NCBI RefSeq assembly: GCF_001949145.1
Contig: NW_019091409.1
Coordinates: 1,460,392-1,524,391, forward strand
Length of the DNA stretch: 64,000 nt
Direction: 5' to 3'
DNA from: Acanthaster planci
Lineage: Eukaryota; Echinodermata; Asteroidea; Valvatida; Acanthasteridae
Under the pieces are notes generated by a model that worked only from the letters and a program-made list of their open reading frames with translations, was not told the origin of the DNA and made no database searches. Positions 40,789 to 50,692 of this stretch are shown here, in pieces (positions within the stretch are counted from its first letter, which is position 1; each line of letters starts with the position of its first letter). The position numbers and the translations under genes are program-made.

Positions 40789-41130
40789 AATAAGCCACTT
40801 GCCAGTTAAATTTGAATAAAATCTGGTACCCTCTTATCTGATTGCACAAAAACGTAACAATTTGAATTCCCCTGACTAAAGACACTGTTGCTACACCTTG
40901 TGATTTGGGGCAAGCTTTTGCATCGCGACCACCATCTCTGGAATGGACTGGTTCCTTTGTGCCATTCTTATCCATTGAGAACAGTGTTCAAGCAAAATTT
41001 TGCCCTGAATCACGAGGTATAACAACAGTGTCTTCAGTATGGAAAATTCAAGTTGTTATGTTCATGTGAATTTGAAGAACTCAAGAACTCAGTGTACCAG
41101 ATTTTATTCAAATTTAACTCGCAAATGCTA
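40789..41130. mobile_element. Foldback MITE-like element, copy A
   Basis: The left arm starts aataagccacttgccagtta and continues tttgaataaaatctggta, then ttgaattcccctgac and gacactgttgctacacctt. The right arm is its inverted counterpart: cacgaggtataacaacagtg, aaaattcaagttgtta, accagattttattcaaattt, aactcgcaaatgc. Between them is a spacer of roughly 80-90 bases including ggggcaagcttttgcat. No protein is encoded. Long imperfect inverted arms and sequence sharing with 60046-60347 mark it as a non-autonomous foldback DNA element. The outermost ggcttatt of the right arm is missing here. Confidence 0.8.
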
Positions 41131-42889
41131 CTGTAAAAATGCTGCATAGCCATGTGGACAACTTGTCAAGAGCCTGTAGGCTGATGTACAATGGACAGCC
41201 TTATTCAGTTATCTCCTGGCAATCTTGAGAACAGTGAAGTTACCAGTATCTTCTGCGTGAATCACAGCATACACTTGAGGGCATCCAGAGAAACAGCAAA
41301 GCTTGCCACAATGTCCCTTAGTACATGCACACATGTACATCGTCCAATTAGCTGCTACAGCATGTACCATTTAGCAAAGCCAGAGCAGAGAAAAAGTCCA
41401 AATGTATGATTTACACATTTAAAAACGCTGTCGTGCACCCCAAGAAAGCATTACAAACCACTTTGTCAGGATTTCTGAAAGATGCAATGTTTCATAAGCT
41501 TTGGGAAAAATTTTACTCCAAACTGTCCAGCACACATACATACATGTACATGTACATGTACTGTATACATGTACATGTACAATGTATACTGTAAGTACTC
41601 TATATGTAGCATGTACATGTCCAGCAGCAAGTTTTATGCTCCCTAACCTTTGCTACTGACAAAAACAGGGACTAAAACCCTTATTTCAGCACATCCTTAG
41701 AAAGGAAATTACAGCTCTTCTCTTCCACTGGCTCTGGATTTATTCCCACATTACAAAATAAGGACCCAGGGGATCAGTGACCAAAAAAAAAGGTACCTGT
41801 AGTACATGCAAGGCGTGGTCCATCCTTGAAAGTACACAGGAGTTTCCTCATCAGCTTTACAACTGAAAGGACTTTTATCCCCTTTCAAAAGGGGGAGCGC
41901 TCAGGAATTTAACATGGATAAACATTGTCAATTTGTTGGTCCCAGCAATGAGCTTTGGTCTAAGGAAGATCCCTGGTAAGTCTCGGCAAGTCAATTATGA
42001 ATTGTGTCTGACACCTCACCCACCACCTGCAACCCAGAGACTAATCCAGATTTCCACAACCTGACTTGCAATTTGTTGGTTCCAGACTTGTAATCCTAGT
42101 TTCATACAGTGATAAGAGAGGCAGGACCAAGGGTTTCAGATTGATTGACTGATGCTTTAGTTGGGGTGTATAATCACTGTGTCTGATCAGGAGGGGGAAA
42201 ATTAAGTTTTGCTAATCGACTGCCAAAATCCACTTGCTGGGCCCACATTGCCAGCTTACAAAGCTGGAGTTGGCCAACAAGGGGTCGGATTACTGTAAGA
42301 CTCCTCTTTCTTAAGCAACCCAAGTAGACTTGCTCATAAACAACCAGGATATTACAGGATAAGATTACAAATGTACAACCTTGGACCATCAGCATTTCTT
42401 CACATGCCAGTCTTGACTGAAAACAGAAGTAACCACCAGTGCCACACATGTACATGTACATGTACATGTAAGTACCAGTACACCATCAATGGCCATGACT
42501 ATTTTTTTATTGGCAAAGTCTGGTACCTACTCCCACCGTTATGTAATCAGGTGTAATAATGGGGTATATTTACTGACCTTGCTTTCATGCTCTGAATGGG
42601 GCAACACAATCAGTTGCTACTGAATGGAGGGCTTTTGAGGGCATTGAAAGCCTTGAAAATTTGGTTAAGGTAGTGCATGTAGATGTATGTTGCAGCACAG
42701 AGACTGCAGTGATTTGTGGAGCAATAAACCTTTTAAGTCTTATTTTGTACCAAGGCACTGAGGCATGATACTCAATTACTTCAACAACCATTAATCAGTT
42801 ACACCTATGTTCCATCAATCAAGCTTGTGCAGAGGTGCAAAGAAGCACACATGTACCAACATGTTGCTCATCTCCACACTTGATACTTA

Positions 42890-43110
42890 AAGCGTTTTCC
42901 GACACACTTTTACTCGTCACTACTCTTTATAAATCATTTTTAATGATCTGGGGGATGAGCTCAGCTCAGACAAGGTTTGGCCTAGCAAGAGCAGACTGCT
43001 AATCAAATTGTCGTGGAATATTACCCTTGTCGTTAGAGTGACAAGAAGGATCTATTTTCTAAGACTCATTAATCAAACGCTCTCCTCAAAGTAACCTGGA
43101 GTGAAGCCCA
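42890..43110. other. Non-repetitive island with homeodomain-type sites
   Basis: The interval has no ACATGT words. It carries tttttaatgatctg, gctaatcaaattg and cattaatcaaacgc, resembling homeodomain binding cores. There is no coding signature. It is a possible conserved non-coding element just upstream of the nested element. Confidence 0.2.
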
Positions 43111-44175
43111 ATACACTGATACAAAGGATGCTTCATGTACTCCTAATACATGCAGTGTTGGTAGTAGTAATTTTTTTTAATGTAGACCCTAAAATCAAGT
43201 CTGTATGGGTATTACATTACAATTAAATTACAATCAATTCCTGGTTAGCTGTTCTAGAACATTCATTTTCTCTCCAGCAGTACATGTCCATTTTTATGAC
43301 TAACAATGTACATGTACACATTTGTCCAGTGCACTTGGGCAGGTTTTTGCACGTACATGTATACATGTACATGTTAGTGTAAACTGACAGTAACATTTCA
43401 GAGAAGGCTTGGGTTATACTGTAGGCCTACATCACAAAAGGTAGTTTCTGGTCAAAGAGTATGGCTCATTGAAAATGTAGTTTTTGGCAAAACGAGTGTG
43501 CATGGGTTGGCAATATCCCAAGTACGACTACATGTAGGCCTATATACATGCACCTCACATGCAGCTTGTAATTACACGCATGCATAATAACAGTACAGCA
43601 TCCACAAAGCTGATGCTTCAACAGGTCACCTGTACACATACACAATCAACTTGGCATTTATTATGAGTGCAAACTGGTTTTTATGATACATGCATGTCAG
43701 GTCTAATGTCCCTGCATGCAAATTTCAAGCTTGCATACATGCACATGTACAGGTGTGTGTTTATACAGTGTACATGTACATGGGTTTGTCCATGAAGTTG
43801 GGATATCCTCATTATGTGCCAGATCATGGGGATTGAAATGAGTTTTACTTGGTGAAGCACCGACGAGTACCATGGACGGGTGTTTTATTAGGAAGACCTA
43901 ATGTTGAAGTATGCTTGAGTAAAAAATTAAATACTTTAATGGCTTGTAAAATAAAAAAAAATAGAAAAAACTGTTGGTGTCCAGCATCAATTTTTAATGA
44001 CGAAGTGTGACATGCAAAAACACATTTTTCACACTTTTTTTTCTCGAACAAAAAACAAATTAAAAAGAAAAAAACGTAGACAGCGTACGGTCTAACATCG
44101 TTTGTCCTTAATGAAAAACAAAATATGTCGGTGTGGTCAGTCATTTTCAATAACGGAGTCGGCAAATTTGCCCCG

Positions 44176-44990
44176 ACCGATGCTACGCGCGGTGTCCACC
44201 AATAATTATAACGTAGCGTCGGTATTGATCATGGATGTCTGATTTGTGCAACAGATTCCACTGATTTCTTTTAACCCACAAATAAGGCGAATGTGTTACA
44301 AACGAGGTTTAATTAATAAAATTTCGACATGCTTGCAAATTTTCGCTGTACAGCCGAAGGTATAATCTGCTTTCCATGCGGTGTCCACGCGGGAAAATGT
44401 AGCGTCGGTACAATTTTCGCGATCCATCGAAAGAAATCCTACCCTTTCTGAGAATGGTTCAGCCCCACACGAACTGCCACGTCACCGATAATGTGTGGAA
44501 CACGGCACTTGGGAGTTTCCACACACGTGGAAACAGGAATTGGTCTGTGAGTGAATGGTGTCCTTGCGTAACATCGGTACAATTTGTAGCGTCGGTACGT
44601 TAAATTCTCGGCTTTTTGGAGAAATAAACAACTGGTGAGTATGCTGTTTATTATTTTCGGTAACTATGTGCCTGATTGTATCGATAAGTTTGAAATAATG
44701 CGATATTTTTGCCACAGCAAGCATAGCTTTGTGAAAATGAATCTCCGGACATGATTAACTGGACACGGTGTCCAATGTAGCATCGGTACATTCTCGCGAA
44801 GAAAATGGACATGACATGAAAAAGGAAGGATAATTTGAATTCCAATCCAATGCGGAGTATTTGAAAACGATTGGTTTATATTTGGAAGTGTCTGTAAACT
44901 TACAGACGTCTATTGAATACGTTGACTTCATGAAAATTATCCGATGCTACAGTTTATTGCCATGACACGGTGTCCATTGTAGCATCGGTA
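44176..44990 (+). repeat. Left array of GGTGTCC ... GTAGC(A/G)TCGGTA motifs
   Basis: GGTGTCC occurs at 44191, 44380, 44557, 44767 and 44969. Each is followed within about 3-16 bases by gtagc(a/g)tcggta or gtaacatcggta (44213, 44399, 44568, 44777, 44979), with an extra gtagcgtcggtac at 44586. Inverted copies ccgatgctac stand at 44177 and 44941. The last two read gacacggtgtccaatgtagc and gacacggtgtccattgtagc. All GGTGTCC copies point the same way. Such spaced motifs near a transposase gene are typical of subterminal transposase binding sites, although a promoter role is also possible. Confidence 0.85.
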
Positions 44991-45967
44991 TTGCACATCG
45001 ACGCACAAAGCCATGTGCACGGTTTATGACCTTCGTGACCTTGCAACCTAGTCAGTCACAATGTGTGGCTTAAAATTGATATTAATGAAACAATGCAGAC
45101 ATTTTGCTTGGAATTTCGGACATTCAGCCCTAGGCCTGCACGTTTTTAGCCCAGGTGCTAGGTAGGCCTGGAGGTCAATAAACTTTTGATTTTTTTTTTT
45201 GGTGCCTGCCTGCTTTATTTTTAAATCTTGCAGAGGATATCATAAAACACCATAACATAGGCCTAGTAGGCCATATTAAATTTGGATTTCGTCGGACACA
45301 TCAAAGCAAAGGAACACTGATTTGAGGCATGATTTGGATCATGATGTGAAATGTGGAGGGAAACATTTTTTGTGCACAAAAATGAGTGTGGATTTTCATT
45401 GAAAATTGATTTTTTTTTTAAGCTGGCCTAATTCTTATTTCAATAAATCAAAAGCTGGCCTCTCTTGAAATTTCCCAAATTTTGAAACAGGAATGAAATA
45501 AAGGAGCCACAACGTGCAAAAAAAGAAAAATTTCAATCGCAATATCCAATTAATAAAATAAGATTCCAAATGAACAGTGGCCTCACTCATTTTTTTTCAT
45601 GTCTTTATCAGCTGATCAGAGGAAATAAATGATAGAAGTCAACAAAATAGACTTGCAACACCATGCTTTTTGGGGGGCCGAACCCCCTCCTTTTCAAGAA
45701 CTTTTAATTGTTTTGATTCTGAATTTCATTTTTGGAAACTTGATTTTCTTAGGAATAAATGCTATAATGCTACACCATTTAGAAGCCAAGCTATTTTGGA
45801 CAGGTTTTTGGTCAGTTCTAAATGGTCATCAACTTTATTCCATCCAATGCAAGTCAAGTTCATGGTAATTTGAAATGTTTATGTTGACCAAATTAACCAT
45901 GTTCACAGTTCAGCTTTCATTTCGTAACATTTATTTAATTTGATTTTTAGAATTGCTGTTGATCAAA

Positions 45968-47086
45968 ATGCCACGGAAAAAATCGTCACCAAAGCCATCC
46001 ACTCCTTTCCAACTTCGGTTGCGGTCTTTCAAGACATACCAGAGCAATGCTGATCAACATGACGGAAGTATCAACAGCAAGAAACCTCATTGGCGCCAAC
46101 AAAGAAAAAGTGACCCGAAGCAGTACAAAGCACTCTTGCAGTGTGAAGCTGTTGAAGCCAGAGTTAGACGAGCAGAGAAAATGGAAGACCTAAATCTTCC
46201 TGGAAATGAGGCCAAAAAAAGAGAGTATCTAGCTCGTAATGCGAAGAGGCAGAGAGAATATAGAGCAAAGAAAAAGTTACAAAGAGAAGCAGAAGAGAAA
46301 AAGAAACAGGCAGATAAAAGCAAAAAACCTGTGAAAAGGACGAGAGCTGAAATGGATAAAGAAGCAAAGCGGAAAGAAATACAAGCTGCTAAGAAAAGAG
46401 AGCAAAGGGCTAGACTATCAGATCAAAAGAAACAACAGATTTTGGATAGGAGACGCCAGAAGAGACGTGAAGAAAAAGAAGAGTGCATCAGGCAGCAACA
46501 GATGATTCAGGAACAGGAGAGAGAAATTTTGGAAGCACAAGCAGAGAGGAAACGATTAGAAGAGGAAGAGAAACGATTAGCGGAAGAGGAGAAACGCTTG
46601 CAAGCAGCATGGCAACAATTAGAGGACATGGGACAACATGAGGAAAGATCACAAGATGCAAGACGCCAGAGCCTAAAACGAGCCAGGTCTTCCCTATCCC
46701 AAGATCCAAAGATATATGCTGAAACAGTCGAAGATCTTGTGCAAAGAGCATCCCCAAGGAAGAAGCGTCTTCTTCATGAGAAGGGCATCACAACTGATGT
46801 TGCAACAAAAATCATCTACACCACTGTGTCACAGAAGATGAGTAGCCTACGAAAGAGCAGAAAGAAGAAAGACGGCGAGCTGAAGCGTATCTTCGCGCCA
46901 GCACTCCAAATTGCAAAGAGATACAGATGCCAGAAGAGAGTATGCGAAAAGCTCAAGACAACGGCGAAAACTCTGAAGCTACCCTCTTTCAAGCCACATG
47001 CTCGCCTACTTCCAAACAAGACAAAGCAGACCATACAAAGATGCTATGAGGAAAACTCCATTACACTTCCAGACAAGAAGTTGTGA
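45968..47086 (+). CDS. Segment 1: basic coiled-coil N-terminal region
   Basis: The 372 codons start MPRKKSSPKPSTPF. Residues about 70-225 are almost continuous Lys/Arg/Glu/Gln helix, ending in EEEKRLAEEEKRLQAAW, probably for oligomerisation and nucleic-acid contact. A second basic part follows to the stop TGA at 47084-47086. The sequence before the stop (SITLPDKKL) continues naturally into VSKKTKKATGFLTM in the next frame, so the stop is probably not the real end. The open frame extends 5 codons upstream of the ATG only through a TTG codon. A ttttag just before it could be a 5' UTR splice acceptor. Confidence 0.75.
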   Translation: MPRKKSSPKPSTPFQLRLRSFKTYQSNADQHDGSINSKKPHWRQQRKSDPKQYKALLQCEAVEARVRRAEKMEDLNLPGNEAKKREYLARNAKRQREYRAKKKLQREAEEKKKQADKSKKPVKRTRAEMDKEAKRKEIQAAKKREQRARLSDQKKQQILDRRRQKRREEKEECIRQQQMIQEQEREILEAQAERKRLEEEEKRLAEEEKRLQAAWQQLEDMGQHEERSQDARRQSLKRARSSLSQDPKIYAETVEDLVQRASPRKKRLLHEKGITTDVATKIIYTTVSQKMSSLRKSRKKKDGELKRIFAPALQIAKRYRCQKRVCEKLKTTAKTLKLPSFKPHARLLPNKTKQTIQRCYEENSITLPDKKL

Positions 47087-49329
47087 GTAAGAAAACCAAG
47101 AAAGCAACTGGATTCCTGACCATGACCATAAGGGCGCTACATGGAAAATTTCAGAAAGACAACCCGGAGATGAAAGTTTGCTTGTCAAAATTTGCAGACT
47201 TGAAACCGGCACACATCAAGACCCGTCATTCGATCACATACAGAGGCTGTCTGTGTGAATATTGTGCGAACATTGAACTTAAGTTGACAGCAATCAACAA
47301 ACTTGCAAACCACTCTCTCTTTGAGAATATCTACCAGTTCAGTGATGCAACAATGTGTACAAAAAAGCAGGATCAGAAATACCACAAATTGCCTGCATCC
47401 AGCGGAAATGTAAGAATTGCGGGACATCGCAACTTGATGTTGCTTTTCAGGAATTACGAGAAAAGCATGAAGGCCATGTAAATTGGAGGAAATGGGAGCG
47501 TGAAAGCAAAGAAGAGAAAGGGAAGAAGACACACAGAATGGTATTGAATACGAAACAAGGGACACTGGAAGATTTGTTGGAAGAGTTGAAAGGAGATGCA
47601 AAGTCCATTTCCCAACATCTGTTTACGGCAGCATGGCAAAGTAATGAGTTCCAACAAATATCAAAATCACCACCTGATGGCTGGATTATCTTGGTTTGCG
47701 ATTTTGCAGAGAACTATTCCTGCAGATTCCAGGACGAGGTGCAAAGCGTACACTGGGGGCATGAGTCAGCCACAATACACCCAGTTATTTCCTACTACCG
47801 ATGTCCAAATTGCCGTAAGCCCGTCACCGAGTCCTTAATTATGATAACGGCAGACAATAATCATGACCACCACGCTGTTCATCAGTTTACAGCACTGGCC
47901 ATCAACCATCTAAAGAAAAAACTGGGAGACATCAAGAAGATTGTCAGGTTTTCTGATGGTGCGGGAAGTCAATACAAATCTCGCAGTCCATTTCTGGACA
48001 TTTCATATGGAAAGGAAGACTACTGTACTGCATTCCAACATGAGTACTTTGGTTCACGTCATGGCAAAGGGCCAAGTGACGGCGAAAGTGGTGTAGTAAA
48101 GCGACTTGCTACAGATGCAGTGATGTCTGGCTCTGAAGTTATTGCAAATGCCCGAGACCTGTACAAGTTCATTGATCGCACAGCAACTCTGCCCAAAGAA
48201 GGAATGGGTGAGGATGGCGATTGCATACATTTCTTCAGAAAAGCATTTTGGCTGGAATCCATAGACCGAAAAAGAGATCGCCATGCGAGAAAGACGGTGG
48301 CAGGTACCAGACAATTTCATAGCATTCTCTCCATCAAACCGAATGTCATCGGTGTCCGCAAGCTGTCCTGTTTTTGCAAAGCATGCAGTGAAGACACAGG
48401 TTCATGCACCAACACAGAATATGTTCAACCCTATGTCATCACTACCATGGTGGGTGGAGCTGCTGGAGCCCATACTACATCACGTGAAAACGTAATGCCA
48501 GAAACTGAGCCTACCAATCCAAATGCAACTACCACGGCGACCAATCCAGACGCAACTACCATGGCGACCAACCCAGATGCGACTACCGAGGCGGCCAATC
48601 CAGACACGACTACCGAGGCGACCAACCCAGACGCGACTACCGATGCGACCAACCCAGATGCGACTACCGAGGCAACCAACTCAGATTCCATGGCTTCGAA
48701 TCCAGTTCCCTCCACTGATGCAGAGTTGGACTACAAAGGTATGTTAACAATTATTACAATTTAAAATTTCCTTTTAGGCAGATCTTTCTTTTTAAAAACA
48801 CATGGTCACTCCTTGTCTCTCTGTTTATACTGTGCACATTTACATTTGATTTGCTCGATTCAACTTAATGAATTCACATTAATTTTGGTAAAAGTTTTAT
48901 TTTAAATGACAAGATTATGGGAATAAAATATAAATACTTCATTATAACTGCAGTGGAAGTTTGTTGATGGAAAAACTAACGGTAAGCTGTGCCTTTTTGT
49001 TAAAACTGCAATTTCACATTCTCTTGTTTTGCATTGTCTTTGCAGTTGGTGACTATGTGGCCGTCATCTATGACGATGCTTGGTGGGCAGGTGAAGTGAC
49101 GGATGTCAACGGCAGCATGTGTCACGTCAACTTCCTTACACAGAAAGGCCCAAATAAGTTCTGCTGGCCAACACAGAAAGATGATGCATGGGTTGCTAAG
49201 ACTGGGATTTTCAGACGGTTGCCTTGTCCACCTGCCCCTGTGACATCTCGTTACCTTGGATTTGACACACAACTAGTCAAAGATATCTCATTGGCTTTGG
49301 CAACATACCTAGAGAAATGCACAAAGTGA
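45968..49329 (+). CDS. Uncharacterised DDE transposase-like protein, frame broken twice, one intron
   Basis: The likely start is ATG at 45968 (caaaatgcc). A segment of about 372 codons encodes a basic, Glu/Lys/Arg-rich coiled-coil region with bZIP-like KRQREYRAKKK. After a -1 break at about 47083 a second segment contains CLCEYC. After a second -1 break at about 47367 come CKNCG, then CDFAENY (Asp codon 47700), a CPNC pair, FSDGAGSQYK (Asp 47955), HGKGPSDGESGVVKR (Glu 48084) and CFCKAC. The two Asp and the Glu are 85 and 43 residues apart, which fits a DDE/RNase H-fold transposase. A repeat of NPDATTEAT units precedes the intron (48739-49045, phase 1), and exon 2 is Tudor/SH3-like. Total length is about 1,000 residues. 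I recall similar uncharacterised proteins in cnidarian and other marine invertebrate genomes but cannot name the family. It may be a decaying copy, one with programmed frameshifts, or sequencing error. Confidence 0.75.
47083..47367 (+). CDS. Segment 2: Cys-containing linker region after first -1 break
   Basis: The frame is open from 47050, and coding sense resumes at about 47083 with SKKTKKATGFLTM. CLCEYCANIELKL has a CXCXXC arrangement that may bind zinc. The frame continues to a stop at 47479-47481, but coding sense leaves it at about 47361-47367, where A AAA AAG allows a -1 step into segment 3. There is no ATG at its head, so it is not an independent gene. Confidence 0.65.
47367..48738 (+). 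CDS. Segment 3: DDE-like catalytic core and repeat tail
   Basis: The segment starts AGSEIPQIACIQRKCKNCG. It holds the putative catalytic Asp at 47700-47702 (in VCDFAENY), Asp at 47955-47957 (in FSDGAGSQYK) and Glu at 48084-48086 (in SDGESGVVKR), plus the metal-ligand-like pairs CPNC and CFCKAC. A Thr/Ala/Asn/Pro/Asp tandem repeat follows. The exon ends at 48738, one base into a Val codon, at the donor GTATGT. Read-through past the donor gives a short unrelated tail and a stop at 48762-48764. Assignment to a DDE fold rests on motif spacing and not on an alignment. Confidence 0.75.
48513..48674 (+). repeat. In-frame 27-bp coding minisatellite, six units
   Basis: Units start at 48513, 48540, 48567, 48594, 48621 and 48648, each about accaatccagacgcaactac plus a 7-base end, encoding TNPDATTEA-like nonapeptides. 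A degenerate seventh begins at 48675. The period of 27 keeps the frame. Differences between units are mostly synonymous or conservative (Met, Glu or Asp for one position), suggesting a flexible linker whose length can change freely. Confidence 0.92.
48739..49045 (+). other. Spliceosomal intron inside the transposase-like gene
   Basis: The donor is AAAG|GTATGT at 48739 and the acceptor is ttgcattgtctttgcag ending 49045. The phase-1 join makes a Val codon and reads DYK-V-GDYVAVIYDD without a break. At 307 bp it is far shorter than the Nova introns, consistent with a separately acquired gene. Confidence 0.85.
49046..49329 (+). CDS. Terminal exon: Tudor/SH3-like C-terminal module
   Basis: The exon completes the Val codon and then reads GDYVAVIYDDAWWAGEV, DVNGSMCHVNFLTQ and KFCWPTQKDDAWVAKTGIF, ending with a TGA at 49327-49329. 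The hydrophobic and aromatic pattern (YDDAWWAGEV) is that of a small beta-barrel of the Tudor/chromo/SH3-like class, which commonly binds modified histones or other peptides. In related proteins I recall a similar C-terminal block. No AATAAA is visible in the first kilobase after the stop. Confidence 0.75.
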
Positions 49330-49759
49330 TATATCTGGTTAACAATCACATGTGAAGTATATTGAAGCTGCATGGTAATTTCTGGGCTATTGATTTCCAT
49401 ATTATTTTGAAGGCTGGTATATGTTTCATGTCAAATTTTCCTTTTAAACGTGTTCAATTTTAATGGTGCTACTGCAGGTATACATGGAACACTTTTTAGT
49501 TCGCCATCCTTTCCTTAACTTAATCATTGAATGTGACTGAACTTGTGGCATTAGAGTGTATTTTAATGTGTGCTTAAATGTAGGTTAATTTATACTAATT
49601 TGTAAGCCAAAGTAATTGCCATTTGTGTCCACAGGGTATTCACAGTAACAACAGAGGTGCATCCACACATGCTGAGAAAGAGTTGACGTTTTCTGCAAAA
49701 TAGTGCAAAAATTAACACAAATGAAATGATTGAAGAGACAATTCAATCAATTGGGTTAT

Positions 49760-50194
49760 GGACATGGTGTCCGTGTAGCTGCGTAGATGCTATGTGGACG
49801 GTGTCCACGTAGCATAGGTAATGCATGCTTAGGATTATACAATATGGCGGTGTATCAGTAGTTTTAGATATTATAGATGATTTTAAAGAATGCTGTAACT
49901 TAATTGCAAATGTACATCATTATTAAGGACAGTGTGGGTTGTAACCTGCTCCATTTACACAGCTACTTAACTTCTCAAGCTTCTGTACTACATGTAATGC
50001 TTACATTGTGTTTTAGGATGATGATGAACACTGGTTATTTCAGTGATGCGGTGATAAAAATTACCAATGAATTCTAGTCTGTTGTGTCTAGTATTTTAAG
50101 ACACAGTTCAAAGATTACCTGGGTTTAATGCTAGAAAGGACAAGTCTGACAAATCTGCCTATGCTACATGGACACGGTGTCCATGTAGCATAGG
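49760..50194. repeat. Right array of motifs with 37-bp perfect palindrome
   Basis: ggacatggtgtccgtgtagc starts at 49760. At 49787-49815 atgctatgtggac, three bases, and gtccacgtagcat form an inverted pair with one mismatch. At 50158-50194 cctatgctacatggacac, a central g, and gtgtccatgtagcatagg are exact reverse complements. These use the same words as the left array but with agg(ta) in place of cgg(ta), and in palindromic form. The arrangement suggests a terminal or subterminal recognition site. Confidence 0.88.
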
Positions 50195-50406
50195 TAACCA
50201 GATTGCACACCCATGGGAACACAAATACTAGATTAGATTCAGTTCTTGCCTTGTATCACATTTATTTTCAGTATTCTAACAATGTTCCAGACGTAAAATT
50301 TATTGAAATATGTTCTTGATAAATGAGTAGTAAAAACTTTTAATGAATACAGTCGTGTTTCATCAAATAAACTACACTTACTTGAAACAAGCAGTGGTTT
50401 TTTTTT

Positions 50407-50642
50407 NNNNNNNNNNNNNNNNNNNNNNNNNNNNNNNNNNNNNNNNNNNNNNNNNNNNNNNNNNNNNNNNNNNNNNNNNNNNNNNNNNNNNNNNNNNNNN
50501 NNNNNNNNNNNNNNNNNNNNNNNNNNNNNNNNNNNNNNNNNNNNNNNNNNNNNNNNNNNNNNNNNNNNNNNNNNNNNNNNNNNNNNNNNNNNNNNNNNNN
50601 NNNNNNNNNNNNNNNNNNNNNNNNNNNNNNNNNNNNNNNNNN
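50407..50642. other. Assembly gap (236 N)
   Basis: This is a run of unknown bases between an oligo-T stretch and a tandem repeat. The real length is not known. The neighbouring 19-bp repeat suggests the gap is a collapsed or unsequenced minisatellite. Confidence 0.99.
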
Positions 50643-50654
50643 ACATGTATATGG

Positions 50655-50692
50655 CACCATGGCGCTGTGGTAGCACCATGGCGCTGTGGTAG
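50655..50692. repeat. Two copies of a 19-bp unit abutting the gap
   Basis: caccatggcgctgtggtag occurs twice head to tail (50655-50673 and 50674-50692) and starts a third time. The unit is nearly palindromic (accatggcgctgtggt). Its position right beside the N run points to a longer array inside the gap. Confidence 0.85.

Larger units (their letters stand above)
44176..50194 (+). mobile_element. Putative DNA transposon with subterminal motif arrays, inserted in a Nova intron
   Basis: The interval contains one transposase-like gene flanked on both sides by copies of GGTGTCC plus GTAGC(A/G)TCGGTA motifs. The left boundary is set at accgatgctac (44176-44186) and the right at the 37-bp palindrome ending 50194. 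Read inward from the right, the palindrome begins cctatgctac, matching ccgatgctac on the left, so these could be terminal inverted repeats. A degenerate match near 43859 (accgacgagtaccatggac) means the left end could lie further out. I did not find a target-site duplication. ACATGT words are dense just outside and rare inside, supporting insertion as a unit. The family is not assigned. Confidence 0.55.

Noticed and set aside
46087-48715. Minus-strand open frames opposite the transposase-like gene
   Set aside because: They are shadows of the Lys/Glu-rich and repeat-rich plus-strand coding sequence. Their products are Leu/Ser/Phe or Val/Ala low-complexity.
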